9,860 bases of DNA from JAVBMO01 sp031552355 (GTDB taxonomy: Bacteria > Bacteroidota > Bacteroidia > Bacteroidales > P3). Below are positions 1 to 6,068 of this stretch, in pieces (positions within the stretch are counted from its first letter, which is position 1; each line of letters starts with the position of its first letter). The stretch lies in NCBI GenBank assembly GCA_031552355.1, contig JAVBMO010000167.1:1-9860 (forward strand), given 5' to 3'. The position numbers and the translations under genes are program-made. The notes beneath the pieces were generated by a model. That model saw only the letters and a program-made list of their open reading frames with translations, was not told where the DNA came from and ran no database searches.

Positions 1-114
1 CTTGATGAATACCATTTTAGGTATAATAGGAGGAACAATATGGATACAATATTTGATGTACTCATAAAAAAGATGGTTAAAAATGAGCCAATCAGGCTTA
101 AACAAGGAAATTAA
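1..114 (+). CDS. IS1595/ISXO2-family transposase, C-terminal end only (5' part outside window)
   Basis: Frame 1 is open from the first base to a TAA at 112-114 and encodes 37 residues beginning LDEYHFRYNRRNN. The motif [L/Y]-[D/N]-E-[F/Y]-x-F-R-[F/Y]-N-R-R, followed by a short helix (MDTIFDVLIKKMV) and a few more residues, is the characteristic C-terminal end of IS1595-family (ISXO2-like) DDE transposases. These are cut-and-paste enzymes that move their own insertion sequence. The catalytic DDE residues and the N-terminal zinc-ribbon domain would lie upstream of the window, so I cannot say whether the gene is intact. The tail reaches a natural-looking stop, so at least the 3' end is not degraded. 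An internal ATG exists at position 40, but starting there would remove the recognisable motif. The family call rests on one short but distinctive motif. Confidence 0.75.
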   Translation, partial: LDEYHFRYNRRNNMDTIFDVLIKKMVKNEPIRLKQGN

Positions 115-139
115 ACAGTGTGGCCTAAGCGATTATACC
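1..139 (+). mobile_element. Right end of an IS1595-like insertion sequence (boundary approximate)
   Basis: The transposase tail stops at 114 and the next gene starts at 164, so the right end of the element must lie in this 49-bp gap. IS1595-family elements carry short terminal inverted repeats close to the transposase stop and make 8-bp target duplications. The non-coding stretch around 118-139, which ends in GATTATACC, is my best guess for the terminal repeat. This is inference from position only: the left end is outside the window and cannot be compared. Confidence 0.4.
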
Positions 140-163
140 AATAAATTTTAATCAAAAAATATA

Positions 164-910
164 ATGGATTCCATATTAAGGATAGAAAACCTTTGTCGTG
201 TTTTTCATGTCGGAAGCGAAGATGTACATGCTTTGAAAGGCATTTCGTTTCAAGTAAATCAAGGTGAATTTGTAAGCATCATGGGATCGAGTGGAAGTGG
301 GAAATCTACTTTGCTGAATATCTTAGGTTGTTTGGATCGTCCGACTTCCGGCGAATATTATGTTGATAATGTTGCGGTAAGCAATCGCACAAAACAGGAA
401 CTTTCTACACTCAGAAACCGAAAAATAGGTTTTGTTTTCCAGTCTTATAATCTGCTTCCACGTACTACAGCCTTAGAAAACGTGCAACTTCCGCTGCTCT
501 ACAATAACGAAATTTCAGGAAAAGAACGCAAGGAACGAGCCAAAGAAGCCCTGAATCAAGTGGGGTTGGCTAACCGTATGGAACACATGCCAAACCAGTT
601 GTCAGGGGGACAACAGCAGCGTGTAGCCATTGCCCGCGCTTTGGTTAACGACCCTGTAATTCTTTTGGCCGACGAGGCCACCGGAAACTTAGACACCCAA
701 ACTTCTTACGAAATTATGACACTTTTTCAGGATTTGAATGCAAAAGGGAAAACCATTGTTTTTGTTACCCATGAGCCCGATATTGCCACCCTCACTTCTA
801 GAACAATTGTCTTGCGGGATGGGCTTATCACAAAAGATGAGTACATTATGGCAAAATCGGCAAAGAAAATCTTGGAAAGCCTTCCCCATAAAGAAACCTC
901 GTTGAATTAA
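164..910 (+). CDS. MacB/LolD-type ABC transporter ATP-binding protein
   Basis: This is the stand-alone nucleotide-binding subunit (248 aa) of an ABC exporter. It hydrolyses ATP on the cytoplasmic face and drives the permease encoded next to it. All catalytic motifs are intact: Walker A GSSGSGKST (residues 41-49), Q-loop Gln93 in VFQSYNLLP, signature LSGGQQQRVAIARAL (146-160), Walker B VILLADE (165-171), D-loop GNLD (174-177) and switch His203 in VTHE. The sequence from GSSGSGKSTLLNILGCLDRP onward is typical of the MacB/LolD/FtsE group, whose members work with FtsX-like permeases rather than classical six-helix domains. About 25 lysine-rich residues extend past the usual domain end. The ATG at 164 gives the family's usual N-terminus (ILRIENLCRVFHVG). 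The permease starts 18 bp downstream, so the two are surely co-transcribed. The substrate cannot be read from sequence; peptides, lipoproteins, antibiotics or other amphiphiles are handled by relatives. Confidence 0.95.
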   Translation: MDSILRIENLCRVFHVGSEDVHALKGISFQVNQGEFVSIMGSSGSGKSTLLNILGCLDRPTSGEYYVDNVAVSNRTKQELSTLRNRKIGFVFQSYNLLPRTTALENVQLPLLYNNEISGKERKERAKEALNQVGLANRMEHMPNQLSGGQQQRVAIARALVNDPVILLADEATGNLDTQTSYEIMTLFQDLNAKGKTIVFVTHEPDIATLTSRTIVLRDGLITKDEYIMAKSAKKILESLPHKETSLN

Positions 911-928
911 TGTTCAAAACATCGTAAA

Positions 929-2149
929 ATGAATCTTTTCAATCTTCTGAAAATAGCTTACAAATCTTTGCTCAGAAACAAAATGAGGGCATTACTTACC
1001 ATGTTGGGAGTGGTCATTGGTATTGCATCGGTTATTGCCATGGTTAGTTTGGGAAAAAGTTCTACCATCAGCATTAATGAACAAATTTCGAGCATGGGTT
1101 CAAATTTGATTATGGTGATGAGAAATCATCAGCGGAGAGGGCCGGTAAACACCGGGGGTGGAAGTGTGCAAACGCTCACAGCTGAGGATGTAAAAGTTAT
1201 TAAAGAACAAAGCCGTTATATAAAAAATATTTCCCCGTCGGTTTCGGCTTCGGGACAATTGGTTTATGGAAATAACAATTGGCCGGGCTCATTGCAAGGC
1301 GCAAACGAAGAATTTCTTGACATCCGTAAATATGAAATGGAAAACGGAACTATGTTTACAGAGCATGATGTGAAAGTGTATGCAAAAGTTTGCGTTGTAG
1401 GAAAAACCGTTGTCGATAATCTTTTTCCCGGTGGTGAATCGCCGTTGGGAAAAACCATCCGTTTCAATAAAATACCATTTAAAATTATCGGTATTTTGGA
1501 AAGCAAAGGGCAGAACAGTATGGGGCAGGACCAAGACGATATTGTGATTGTTCCTTACACCACCGTTCAGAAAAGGATTTTAGCAATTCCTTATATTCAC
1601 ATGATTTATGCTTCGGCAAAAACAGAAGAAATAGCACCCTTGGCCGCAGAAGAAATTACTGCTATTCTTCGTACACAACATAAAATTGCGCCCAATGCCG
1701 AAGATGATTTTGAAGTAAGAACACAGGCAGAATTATTGGAAACTGTGGGCAGTGTAACCGGATTTCTTACGGTTTTGTTGGCTGCCATTGCTTCTATTTC
1801 ATTGGTTGTGGGTGGAATAGGGATTATGAATATTATGTATGTAACCGTAACGGAAAGAACTAAGGAAATAGGCCTTCGAATGTCTATTGGTGCGCAAAAC
1901 CGCGATATTCTCCTGCAATTTCTTACCGAAAGTATCATTCTAAGTCTCATTGGCGGAATTATCGGGATTATTTTAGGTTTAGGGCTTTCTTATTTGGTTT
2001 GCAGTCTTTTGCATTGGCCGTTTGTGATCAGTAGTGTTGCCGTTATCAGTGCCTTTTTGGTTTGTGCTGCCACAGGAATCTTTTTCGGTTGGTATCCGGC
2101 AAAAAAGGCTGCTTCTTTAGATCCTATCAATGCTTTGCGTTACGAATAA
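929..2149 (+). CDS. MacB-type ABC transporter permease (MacB_PCD + FtsX domains)
   Basis: This is the inner-membrane subunit (406 aa) that pairs with the ATPase immediately upstream. It has the four-helix MacB/FtsX topology: a first membrane helix at about residues 22-41, a large periplasmic MacB_PCD domain at about 45-270, then three helices at about 276-304, 330-358 and 366-388. The signature segments are present: N-terminal LLRNKMRALLTMLGVVIGIA, the FtsX stretch VVGGIGIMNIMYVTVTER followed by KEIGLRMSIGA (293-322), and the C-terminal GWYPAKKAASLDPINALRYE (387-406). Length and ends match complete family members. Such permeases do not form a classical channel. Coupling of ATP hydrolysis to periplasmic movement (mechanotransmission) in partnership with a MacA-like adaptor and a TolC-like channel is established for E. 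coli MacB. No adaptor gene is in the window. The stop lies 70 bp before the glmM start, which has its own promoter-like box. Confidence 0.95.
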   Translation: MNLFNLLKIAYKSLLRNKMRALLTMLGVVIGIASVIAMVSLGKSSTISINEQISSMGSNLIMVMRNHQRRGPVNTGGGSVQTLTAEDVKVIKEQSRYIKNISPSVSASGQLVYGNNNWPGSLQGANEEFLDIRKYEMENGTMFTEHDVKVYAKVCVVGKTVVDNLFPGGESPLGKTIRFNKIPFKIIGILESKGQNSMGQDQDDIVIVPYTTVQKRILAIPYIHMIYASAKTEEIAPLAAEEITAILRTQHKIAPNAEDDFEVRTQAELLETVGSVTGFLTVLLAAIASISLVVGGIGIMNIMYVTVTERTKEIGLRMSIGAQNRDILLQFLTESIILSLIGGIIGIILGLGLSYLVCSLLHWPFVISSVAVISAFLVCAATGIFFGWYPAKKAASLDPINALRYE

Positions 2150-2190
2150 AGATTTTTTTGAAAAACAGTTTATAAAGCCTGTAAAATTCT

Positions 2191-2198
2191 TACTTTTG
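2191..2198 (+). promoter_or_regulatory. Putative Bacteroidetes -7 promoter box for glmM
   Basis: TACTTTTG matches the Bacteroidetes -7 consensus TAnnTTTG exactly. It lies in the 70-bp gap between the permease stop and the chosen glmM start, 21 bp before the ATG at 2220. A partial -33 element (TTTA, 2169-2172) lies 18 bp upstream; the consensus is TTTG. The box suggests that glmM is transcribed independently of the exporter genes and has a short leader. Confidence 0.55.
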
Positions 2199-2219
2199 CA
2201 CATCAAAAAAACGAAGATT

Positions 2220-3614
2220 ATGACATTAATAAAATCCATTTCCGGCATACGCGGAACCATTGGCGGAACCCAAGGAACTTCTCTTACACCAATAGATATT
2301 GTGAAATTTTCGGCCGCTTTTTGCCGCTTTTTACAAGAATCGCAAAAAAAAGAAAACATTTCAATTATGATTGGCCGCGATGCACGGATTTCCGGCGATA
2401 TGGTAAACAAAATCCTTACAGGAACTTTGTTGGGAATGGGTGCCAATGTAATTGAAACCGGCTTGTCCACTACACCAACAGTGGAAATGGCTGTGGTTTC
2501 TGAAAAAGCCGATGGTGGGATTATTCTGACAGCAAGTCATAATCCGGCACAATGGAATGCCTTGAAATTATTGAATCATAAAGGCGAATTTATTAATGAA
2601 GCCGAAGGCGCCAAAGTATTGGAACTTTCGGAGGATGCCAATTTGAATTTTGCAACGATAGATAAATTAGGGAATTATCGCGAAGTTAAAGATAGCATAG
2701 AACAACATATAAAATCTATTTTGGCTTTAGACCTTGTGGATGTTGAAGCCATTCGTCAGGCAAAGTTTAAAATTGCTGTTGATTGTGTAAATTCCGTTGG
2801 AGCTTTGGCCATTCCACCATTATTTGAAGCTTTGCAAGTAGAAAAAGCTTTTTATTTGAACGAAACTCCCAATGGGATTTTTGCACACAATCCCGAACCA
2901 CTTCCCGAAAATCTGACGGCTTTGTCTGAAACGGTAGTTCGTGAACAATGCCATTTGGGCTTTGCTGTTGATCCTGATGTCGATCGTTTGGCTATTGTAT
3001 GTGAAGACGGAGAAATGTTTGGCGAAGAATATACTTTGGTGGCTGTTTCCGACTATGTGTTGTCCAAGAAACCTGGAAATACTGTTTCAAATATGTCTTC
3101 GACCAGAGCTTTGAGAAATGTTACTGAAAAATACGGGCAAAGCTATACCTCAAGTGCAGTAGGCGAGGTAAATGTGGTAGAGGCTATGAAGAAAACCAAC
3201 GCCATTGTGGGCGGTGAAGGAAATGGCGGTATTATTTTACCGGAACTTCATTACGGACGTGATGCATTGGTGGGAATAGCCCTTTTTCTGAGCCATTTGG
3301 CCAAAAAGAAAATGATTTGTTCTCAGTTGAGAACAGAATACCCCAACTATTATATTTCCAAAAATAAAATAGAATTAACACCGAAAACCAATATCGACAA
3401 AATTTTTGCGGAAATAAAAACCAAATATTCGGATTATAAAATCAATACCATTGATGGTGTGAAAATTGAATTTGACACGGAATGGGTACATTTGAGAAAG
3501 TCGAATACGGAACCTATCATCCGAATTTACGCAGAAAGTGATTCTTTGCCAAAAGCAAATAATTTAGCAAGTAAAATCATGAACGATATTGCCTTCATTG
3601 CCAAAAGCAAATAA
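2220..3614 (+). CDS. glmM: Phosphoglucosamine mutase (phosphohexomutase family)
   Basis: The enzyme (464 aa) interconverts glucosamine-6-phosphate and glucosamine-1-phosphate, the step before UDP-GlcNAc synthesis for peptidoglycan and LPS, in the cytoplasm. The four alpha-D-phosphohexomutase landmarks are present in order: the phosphoserine loop TASHNP (104-109, Ser106), the metal site DPDVDR (251-256), the sugar-recognition loop GGEGNGG (331-337), and the phosphate-binding RKSNTEPIIRIY (426-437). The N-terminus MTLIKSISGIRGTIGG is what Bacteroidetes GlmM proteins typically show, so I start at 2220. An in-frame ATG at 2130 would overlap the permease and add 30 atypical residues, and the promoter-like box at 2191 lies between the two. 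The sugar loop differs from GEQSGH of E. coli-type GlmM and resembles archaeal and phosphomannomutase-like members, so additional mannose or glucose phosphate activity cannot be excluded. The last codons contain a 17-bp direct repeat. Confidence 0.88.
   Translation: MTLIKSISGIRGTIGGTQGTSLTPIDIVKFSAAFCRFLQESQKKENISIMIGRDARISGDMVNKILTGTLLGMGANVIETGLSTTPTVEMAVVSEKADGGIILTASHNPAQWNALKLLNHKGEFINEAEGAKVLELSEDANLNFATIDKLGNYREVKDSIEQHIKSILALDLVDVEAIRQAKFKIAVDCVNSVGALAIPPLFEALQVEKAFYLNETPNGIFAHNPEPLPENLTALSETVVREQCHLGFAVDPDVDRLAIVCEDGEMFGEEYTLVAVSDYVLSKKPGNTVSNMSSTRALRNVTEKYGQSYTSSAVGEVNVVEAMKKTNAIVGGEGNGGIILPELHYGRDALVGIALFLSHLAKKKMICSQLRTEYPNYYISKNKIELTPKTNIDKIFAEIKTKYSDYKINTIDGVKIEFDTEWVHLRKSNTEPIIRIYAESDSLPKANNLASKIMNDIAFIAKSK
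3546..3614 (+). repeat. 17-bp exact direct repeat at the 3' end of glmM
   Basis: The sequence TTGCCAAAAGCAAATAA occurs at 3546-3562 and again at 3598-3614, offset by 52 bp. Because 52 is not a multiple of three, the copies are read in different frames: Leu-Pro-Lys-Ala-Asn-Asn in the first, and Ile-Ala-Lys-Ser-Lys-stop in the second, which provides the glmM stop codon. Similarity may continue weakly beyond the repeat (AAGTAAAA versus AAGTAGAA). Confidence 0.85.
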
Positions 3615-3725
3615 GGAAGTAGAAGAAGTTTGTAATATAAGCAAACATTACCCAAAAGACTATTTAAGTAAGATGTAAACTTCCACAAGTCTAATGACAG
3701 TATTTCTTAATTTTTCCATAACAAG

Positions 3726-3757
3726 AAAGTTTATTGCAATTTGTTTCAATAAACTTT
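3726..3757 (+). terminator. Hairpin downstream of glmM, possible intrinsic terminator
   Basis: A perfect 11-bp inverted repeat (AAAGTTTATTG at 3726-3736, CAATAAACTTT at 3747-3757) encloses a 10-base loop, 112 bp after the glmM stop. The stem is AU-rich and no long U-tract follows (only one further T before CG), so its strength as a terminator is doubtful. It could instead be a 3' processing or mRNA-stability element. The symmetry is directly visible; its role is inferred. Confidence 0.4.
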
Positions 3758-3810
3758 TCGAAACACCAATAATAATATGGCTTAGACGGGAATTTCACCA
3801 ACCATTTTGG

Positions 3811-3830
3811 CATATATACCCATATATACC
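3811..3830. repeat. Two tandem copies of a 10-bp unit
   Basis: CATATATACC is repeated twice without interruption (3811-3820 and 3821-3830) in the intergenic region between glmM and the FKBP gene, 16 bp before the strong terminator stem. A replication-slippage duplication or a pair of protein-binding half-sites would both look like this; nothing decides between them. Confidence 0.8.
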
Positions 3831-3846
3831 AAATTCCATTTCAATG

Positions 3847-3885
3847 AAATAAGCCCCATAATACCTAACATTATGGGGCTTATTT
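3847..3885. terminator. Strong bidirectional terminator hairpin between glmM and the FKBP gene
   Basis: The arms AAATAAGCCCCATAAT (3847-3862) and ATTATGGGGCTTATTT (3870-3885) are perfect reverse complements (16 bp) around a 7-base loop. The GGGGC core is flanked by A/T tails that give a U-rich 3' end in either direction. It lies 24 bp beyond the stop of the - strand FKBP gene and is the only strong stem between that gene and the convergent glmM, so it probably terminates both. Confidence 0.85.
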
Positions 3886-3909
3886 TCAATCAAAGATAGT
3901 TTCTCAATA

Positions 3910-4617
3910 TTATTTCCCTGTAGTAATATCCAACAATTCTACTTCAAAAATAAGAACTGAACCCGGAGGAATACTTCCGGCAGCTCTGTCGCCATAACCT
4001 AATTCAGAAGGGATGTAAAACATGTATTTAGAACCAACAGGCATCAATTGAACGCCTTCTGTCCAACCGGCAATCACGCCGCTCAAAGGAAATTCAATAG
4101 GTTCACCTCTATCATACGAGCTGTCAAACACAGTTCCATCAATCAAAGTTCCTTTGTAGTGAACTTTTACATTGTCGCTGGCAAGTGGTTTTGCACCGGT
4201 TCCCAAGGTAATTACTTTGTATTGCAAACCGCTGTTGGTAGTAACCACGCCGGATTGTTTTTTGTTCTTTTCAAGAAATTCTTGTCCTGTTTTTTTATTT
4301 CCTTCAGATTCTTTGGCAGCTTGTTGCATTTGCCAGTTTTGAAGGAATTGAATTCTTTCTGCTTGTGAAAAAACAGGCTCTTTTCCGCCATAGCTATCTT
4401 GCAGGCCTTGAAAGAAAATGTTTAAATCTATATCGAATTTCGACTCTTTTAAAGATTGTCCTATTTCGCTACCCAACATGAAGCTGGCAGTATCTTTAGT
4501 TGTCTTTAAATCTTTTTGACTTTGAATTTTGGTGTTATTCATACCGGTTTTTGTTTTTTGTGAAAAACCCAACAAGGGCAATAAAATAATACTTGCTAAA
4601 ATTAATTTTCTTTTCAT
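3910..4617 (-). CDS. Exported FKBP-type peptidyl-prolyl cis-trans isomerase
   Basis: The protein (235 aa) catalyses cis-trans isomerisation of Xaa-Pro bonds and so helps exported proteins fold. The N-terminus MKRKLILASIILLPLLGFSQ is a signal peptide (lysines, hydrophobic core, likely cleavage near residues 19-20). It has no lipobox cysteine, so a periplasmic location is expected. Residues about 35-125 are an FKBP_N-type helical dimerisation region, as in FkpA/Mip, ending in a lysine-rich linker. Residues about 126-232 are the FKBP domain, with active-site residues Tyr153, Phe164-Asp165, Arg170, Phe176, Val181-Ile182, Trp185, Tyr208 and Phe224 all conserved, and the GYGDRAAGSIPPGSVLIFEVELL end. 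I start at 4617: an upstream in-frame ATG at 4635 sits only 2 bases from a terminator stem and would put six extra residues before the signal peptide. It appears monocistronic, bounded by terminators on both sides. Confidence 0.92.
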   Translation of the reverse strand: MKRKLILASIILLPLLGFSQKTKTGMNNTKIQSQKDLKTTKDTASFMLGSEIGQSLKESKFDIDLNIFFQGLQDSYGGKEPVFSQAERIQFLQNWQMQQAAKESEGNKKTGQEFLEKNKKQSGVVTTNSGLQYKVITLGTGAKPLASDNVKVHYKGTLIDGTVFDSSYDRGEPIEFPLSGVIAGWTEGVQLMPVGSKYMFYIPSELGYGDRAAGSIPPGSVLIFEVELLDITTGK

Positions 4618-4637
4618 AATGATTGATTTATACATAA

Positions 4638-4663
4638 AAAGGGATTCGCATGTGAATCCCTTT
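4638..4663 (-). terminator. Intrinsic terminator of buk, just upstream of the FKBP start
   Basis: Read on the - strand, AAAGGGATTC and GAATCCCTTT form a perfect 10-bp stem with a 6-base loop, and the T-run continues to give five consecutive T residues before ATG. This is a textbook rho-independent terminator 94 bp past the buk stop. It is also only 20 bp upstream of the FKBP ATG at 4617, so it lies in or at the edge of the FKBP leader. Confidence 0.8.
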
Positions 4664-4742
4664 CAATAAATATTTACACAAACATGCTTGTAATATAATC
4701 TTTGAATAAAAGTGATTTATGAATCATTCATTTTCAACTTTC

Positions 4743-4760
4743 ACTCTCAATTTTCAATTA
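4743..4760. repeat. TTCTCAATTTTC-type intergenic motif overlapping the buk stop
   Basis: ACTCTCAATTTTCAATTA closely resembles the repeated motif found before uvrC at 7599-7623 (shared core CTCAATTTTC). Here it covers the buk stop codon (TTA at 4758-4760 on the + strand). Low-complexity pyrimidine-rich sequence is an alternative explanation. Confidence 0.45.
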
Positions 4761-5837
4761 TTTGTAAACTTCCATTTTTACTTCACCAGAAATTACAGAA
4801 AGCCCATTCATTGCCAATGCTTTCATTTCGTCTTCGCCGGGATAAACAAAAACAGGAGCAATAAATTCAACATGGCTTTTGATGAAATCGTCGAAATATT
4901 TGCTGTGGGCAATTCCACCCGTTAAAAGAATGGCATCTACATTTCCTTTCAATACGGCAGCAGCAGCGCCGATTTCTTTTGCTACCTGATATGCCATAGC
5001 ATCTTGAATTAAAGCAGCTTTTTCGTCGCCGGCTTCTGCTTGTTTTTGAACAGCATAAGCATCGTTAGAACCTAAATAAGCTACATAGCCACCTTTTCCG
5101 GTAATCATTTTTTGAACTTCTGTTAAAGTGTATTTTCCACTGAAACAAATTTTTGCAAATTCGCCCATGGGCAAAGATCCTGAACGTTCAGGTGAAAAAG
5201 GGCCGTCGCCATCCAAAGCTTGGTTCACATCAATTACTTTTCCCTTGCAGTGGGCGCCAACACTGATACCACCACCCAAATGAGCTACGATAATATTCAT
5301 ATCCTCGTAGTTCTTATTGTTGTTTTTAGCGTGTGTACGTGCAATGGCTTTTTGGTTCAAGGCATGGAAAACAGATTTTTTTTCAATCAAAGGGTGCCCA
5401 CTCACTCTTGCCAAAGGTTGCAATTCATCAACCACTACAGGGTCTGCAATTACAGCTTTTGCACCGGTAACTGATTTTGCCAAATCGTTGGCAATCAATC
5501 CGCCTAAGTTAGAAGCATGTTCGCCGGAATATCCTATTTTTAAATCATGTACCATGGCGTCATTTACTTCGTAAACACCTGATGCAATCGGTTTTACCAA
5601 TCCACCACGACCAACAATGATTTTTACTTCATTTATATCAAATCCTGCATCTTTTACTTCATTCAAAATAATATTTTTGCGAAACTCATATTGATCTACG
5701 ATGTTTGCAAAGCCACTCAACTCTTCGGATGTGTGCTTAATATTTTTTAAAAAAACTTCTTTATTGCCATCATAAATGGCTATTTTTGTTGAGGTAGAGC
5801 CAGGATTAATGGCTAAAATCATTTCTTTACAATTCAT
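4758..5837 (-). CDS. buk: Butyrate kinase
   Basis: This ASKHA-fold kinase (359 aa, close to the usual length of about 355) interconverts butyrate plus ATP and butyryl-phosphate plus ADP. In fermenters it is the ATP-yielding last step of the Ptb-Buk route; some homologues act on branched-chain acids. Visible motifs are the phosphate-1 loop NPGSTSTK (11-18), GRGG (76-79), HLGGGIS (186-192), DGDGPFSPERSG (209-220), the adenosine-side LTGGIA (305-310), and PGEDEM plus ALAMNG near the end (333-345). These separate it from acetate kinase, which is longer and has different loops. Two starts are possible: ATG at 5837 (MNCKEMILAINPG) or 5822 (MILAINPG); I keep the longer because it lies 23 bp downstream of a promoter-like box. 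The usual partner ptb is not adjacent: upstream lies a divergent gene, and downstream a terminator and the FKBP gene. It appears monocistronic. Confidence 0.93.
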   Translation of the reverse strand: MNCKEMILAINPGSTSTKIAIYDGNKEVFLKNIKHTSEELSGFANIVDQYEFRKNIILNEVKDAGFDINEVKIIVGRGGLVKPIASGVYEVNDAMVHDLKIGYSGEHASNLGGLIANDLAKSVTGAKAVIADPVVVDELQPLARVSGHPLIEKKSVFHALNQKAIARTHAKNNNKNYEDMNIIVAHLGGGISVGAHCKGKVIDVNQALDGDGPFSPERSGSLPMGEFAKICFSGKYTLTEVQKMITGKGGYVAYLGSNDAYAVQKQAEAGDEKAALIQDAMAYQVAKEIGAAAAVLKGNVDAILLTGGIAHSKYFDDFIKSHVEFIAPVFVYPGEDEMKALAMNGLSVISGEVKMEVYK

Positions 5838-5860
5838 AATTTTAAGATTTTTTAAAGGTA

Positions 5861-5868
5861 CAAAGTTA
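5861..5868 (-). promoter_or_regulatory. Putative -7 promoter box for buk
   Basis: On the - strand this reads TAACTTTG, an exact match to TAnnTTTG, 23 bp before the buk ATG at 5837. No clear TTTG is visible at the expected -33 spacing, so the call rests on the -7 box and its position. Confidence 0.4.
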
Positions 5869-5962
5869 CAAAACTTTCTCTATAATTCTATAATTTTGAA
5901 AAGCAAACTACGTTTTATTCGATAATTTGAAAGAAAAATAGTCTATAAATTGTTTTTTTTCG

Positions 5963-5970
5963 TATTTTTG
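5963..5970 (+). promoter_or_regulatory. Putative -7 promoter box for the mltD-like gene
   Basis: TATTTTTG matches TAnnTTTG and lies 98 bp before the chosen ATG at 6069, following a T-run. A second match, TAATTTTG at 5891-5898, is an alternative. Neither has a convincing -33 TTTG at normal spacing. The 231-bp region 5838-6068 between the divergent genes carries no recognisable gene and is best read as their shared promoter region. Confidence 0.4.
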
Positions 5971-5986
5971 GCTTTTAAAATCCTGC

Positions 5987-6020
5987 ATAGATAAAACTTT
6001 TATTAATCTATTTTATCTAT
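5987..6020. promoter_or_regulatory. Inverted repeat in the leader of the mltD-like gene
   Basis: ATAGATAAAA (5987-5996) and TTTTATCTAT (6011-6020) are perfect reverse complements 14 bases apart, 48 bp before the ATG at 6069 and just after the candidate -7 box at 5963. It could be an operator dyad or a weak AU-rich RNA hairpin. Chance formation in such AT-rich sequence is also possible. Confidence 0.35.
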
Positions 6021-6068
6021 CCTTATTTTGACTATATTTTCTTAAACTTGTAAATATTGCTATTAATT

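Noticed and set aside
1606..1950. A 114-codon - strand frame inside the permease gene
   Set aside because: Fully antisense to a clear FtsX-domain coding region and shows no family motif.
2130..2219. In-frame ATG extension of glmM that would overlap the permease end
   Set aside because: The 30 extra residues are atypical for GlmM, overlap the preceding gene, and the family's usual N-terminus and a promoter-like box point to 2220.
3615..3909. CRISPR array or tRNA in the largest gene-free stretch
   Set aside because: The only repeat is two abutting 10-mers without spacers, and no cloverleaf is visible.
4719..4925. A 68-codon + strand frame antisense to the end of buk
   Set aside because: It lies mostly over buk coding sequence, has no recognisable domain, and its intergenic start is low-complexity sequence.
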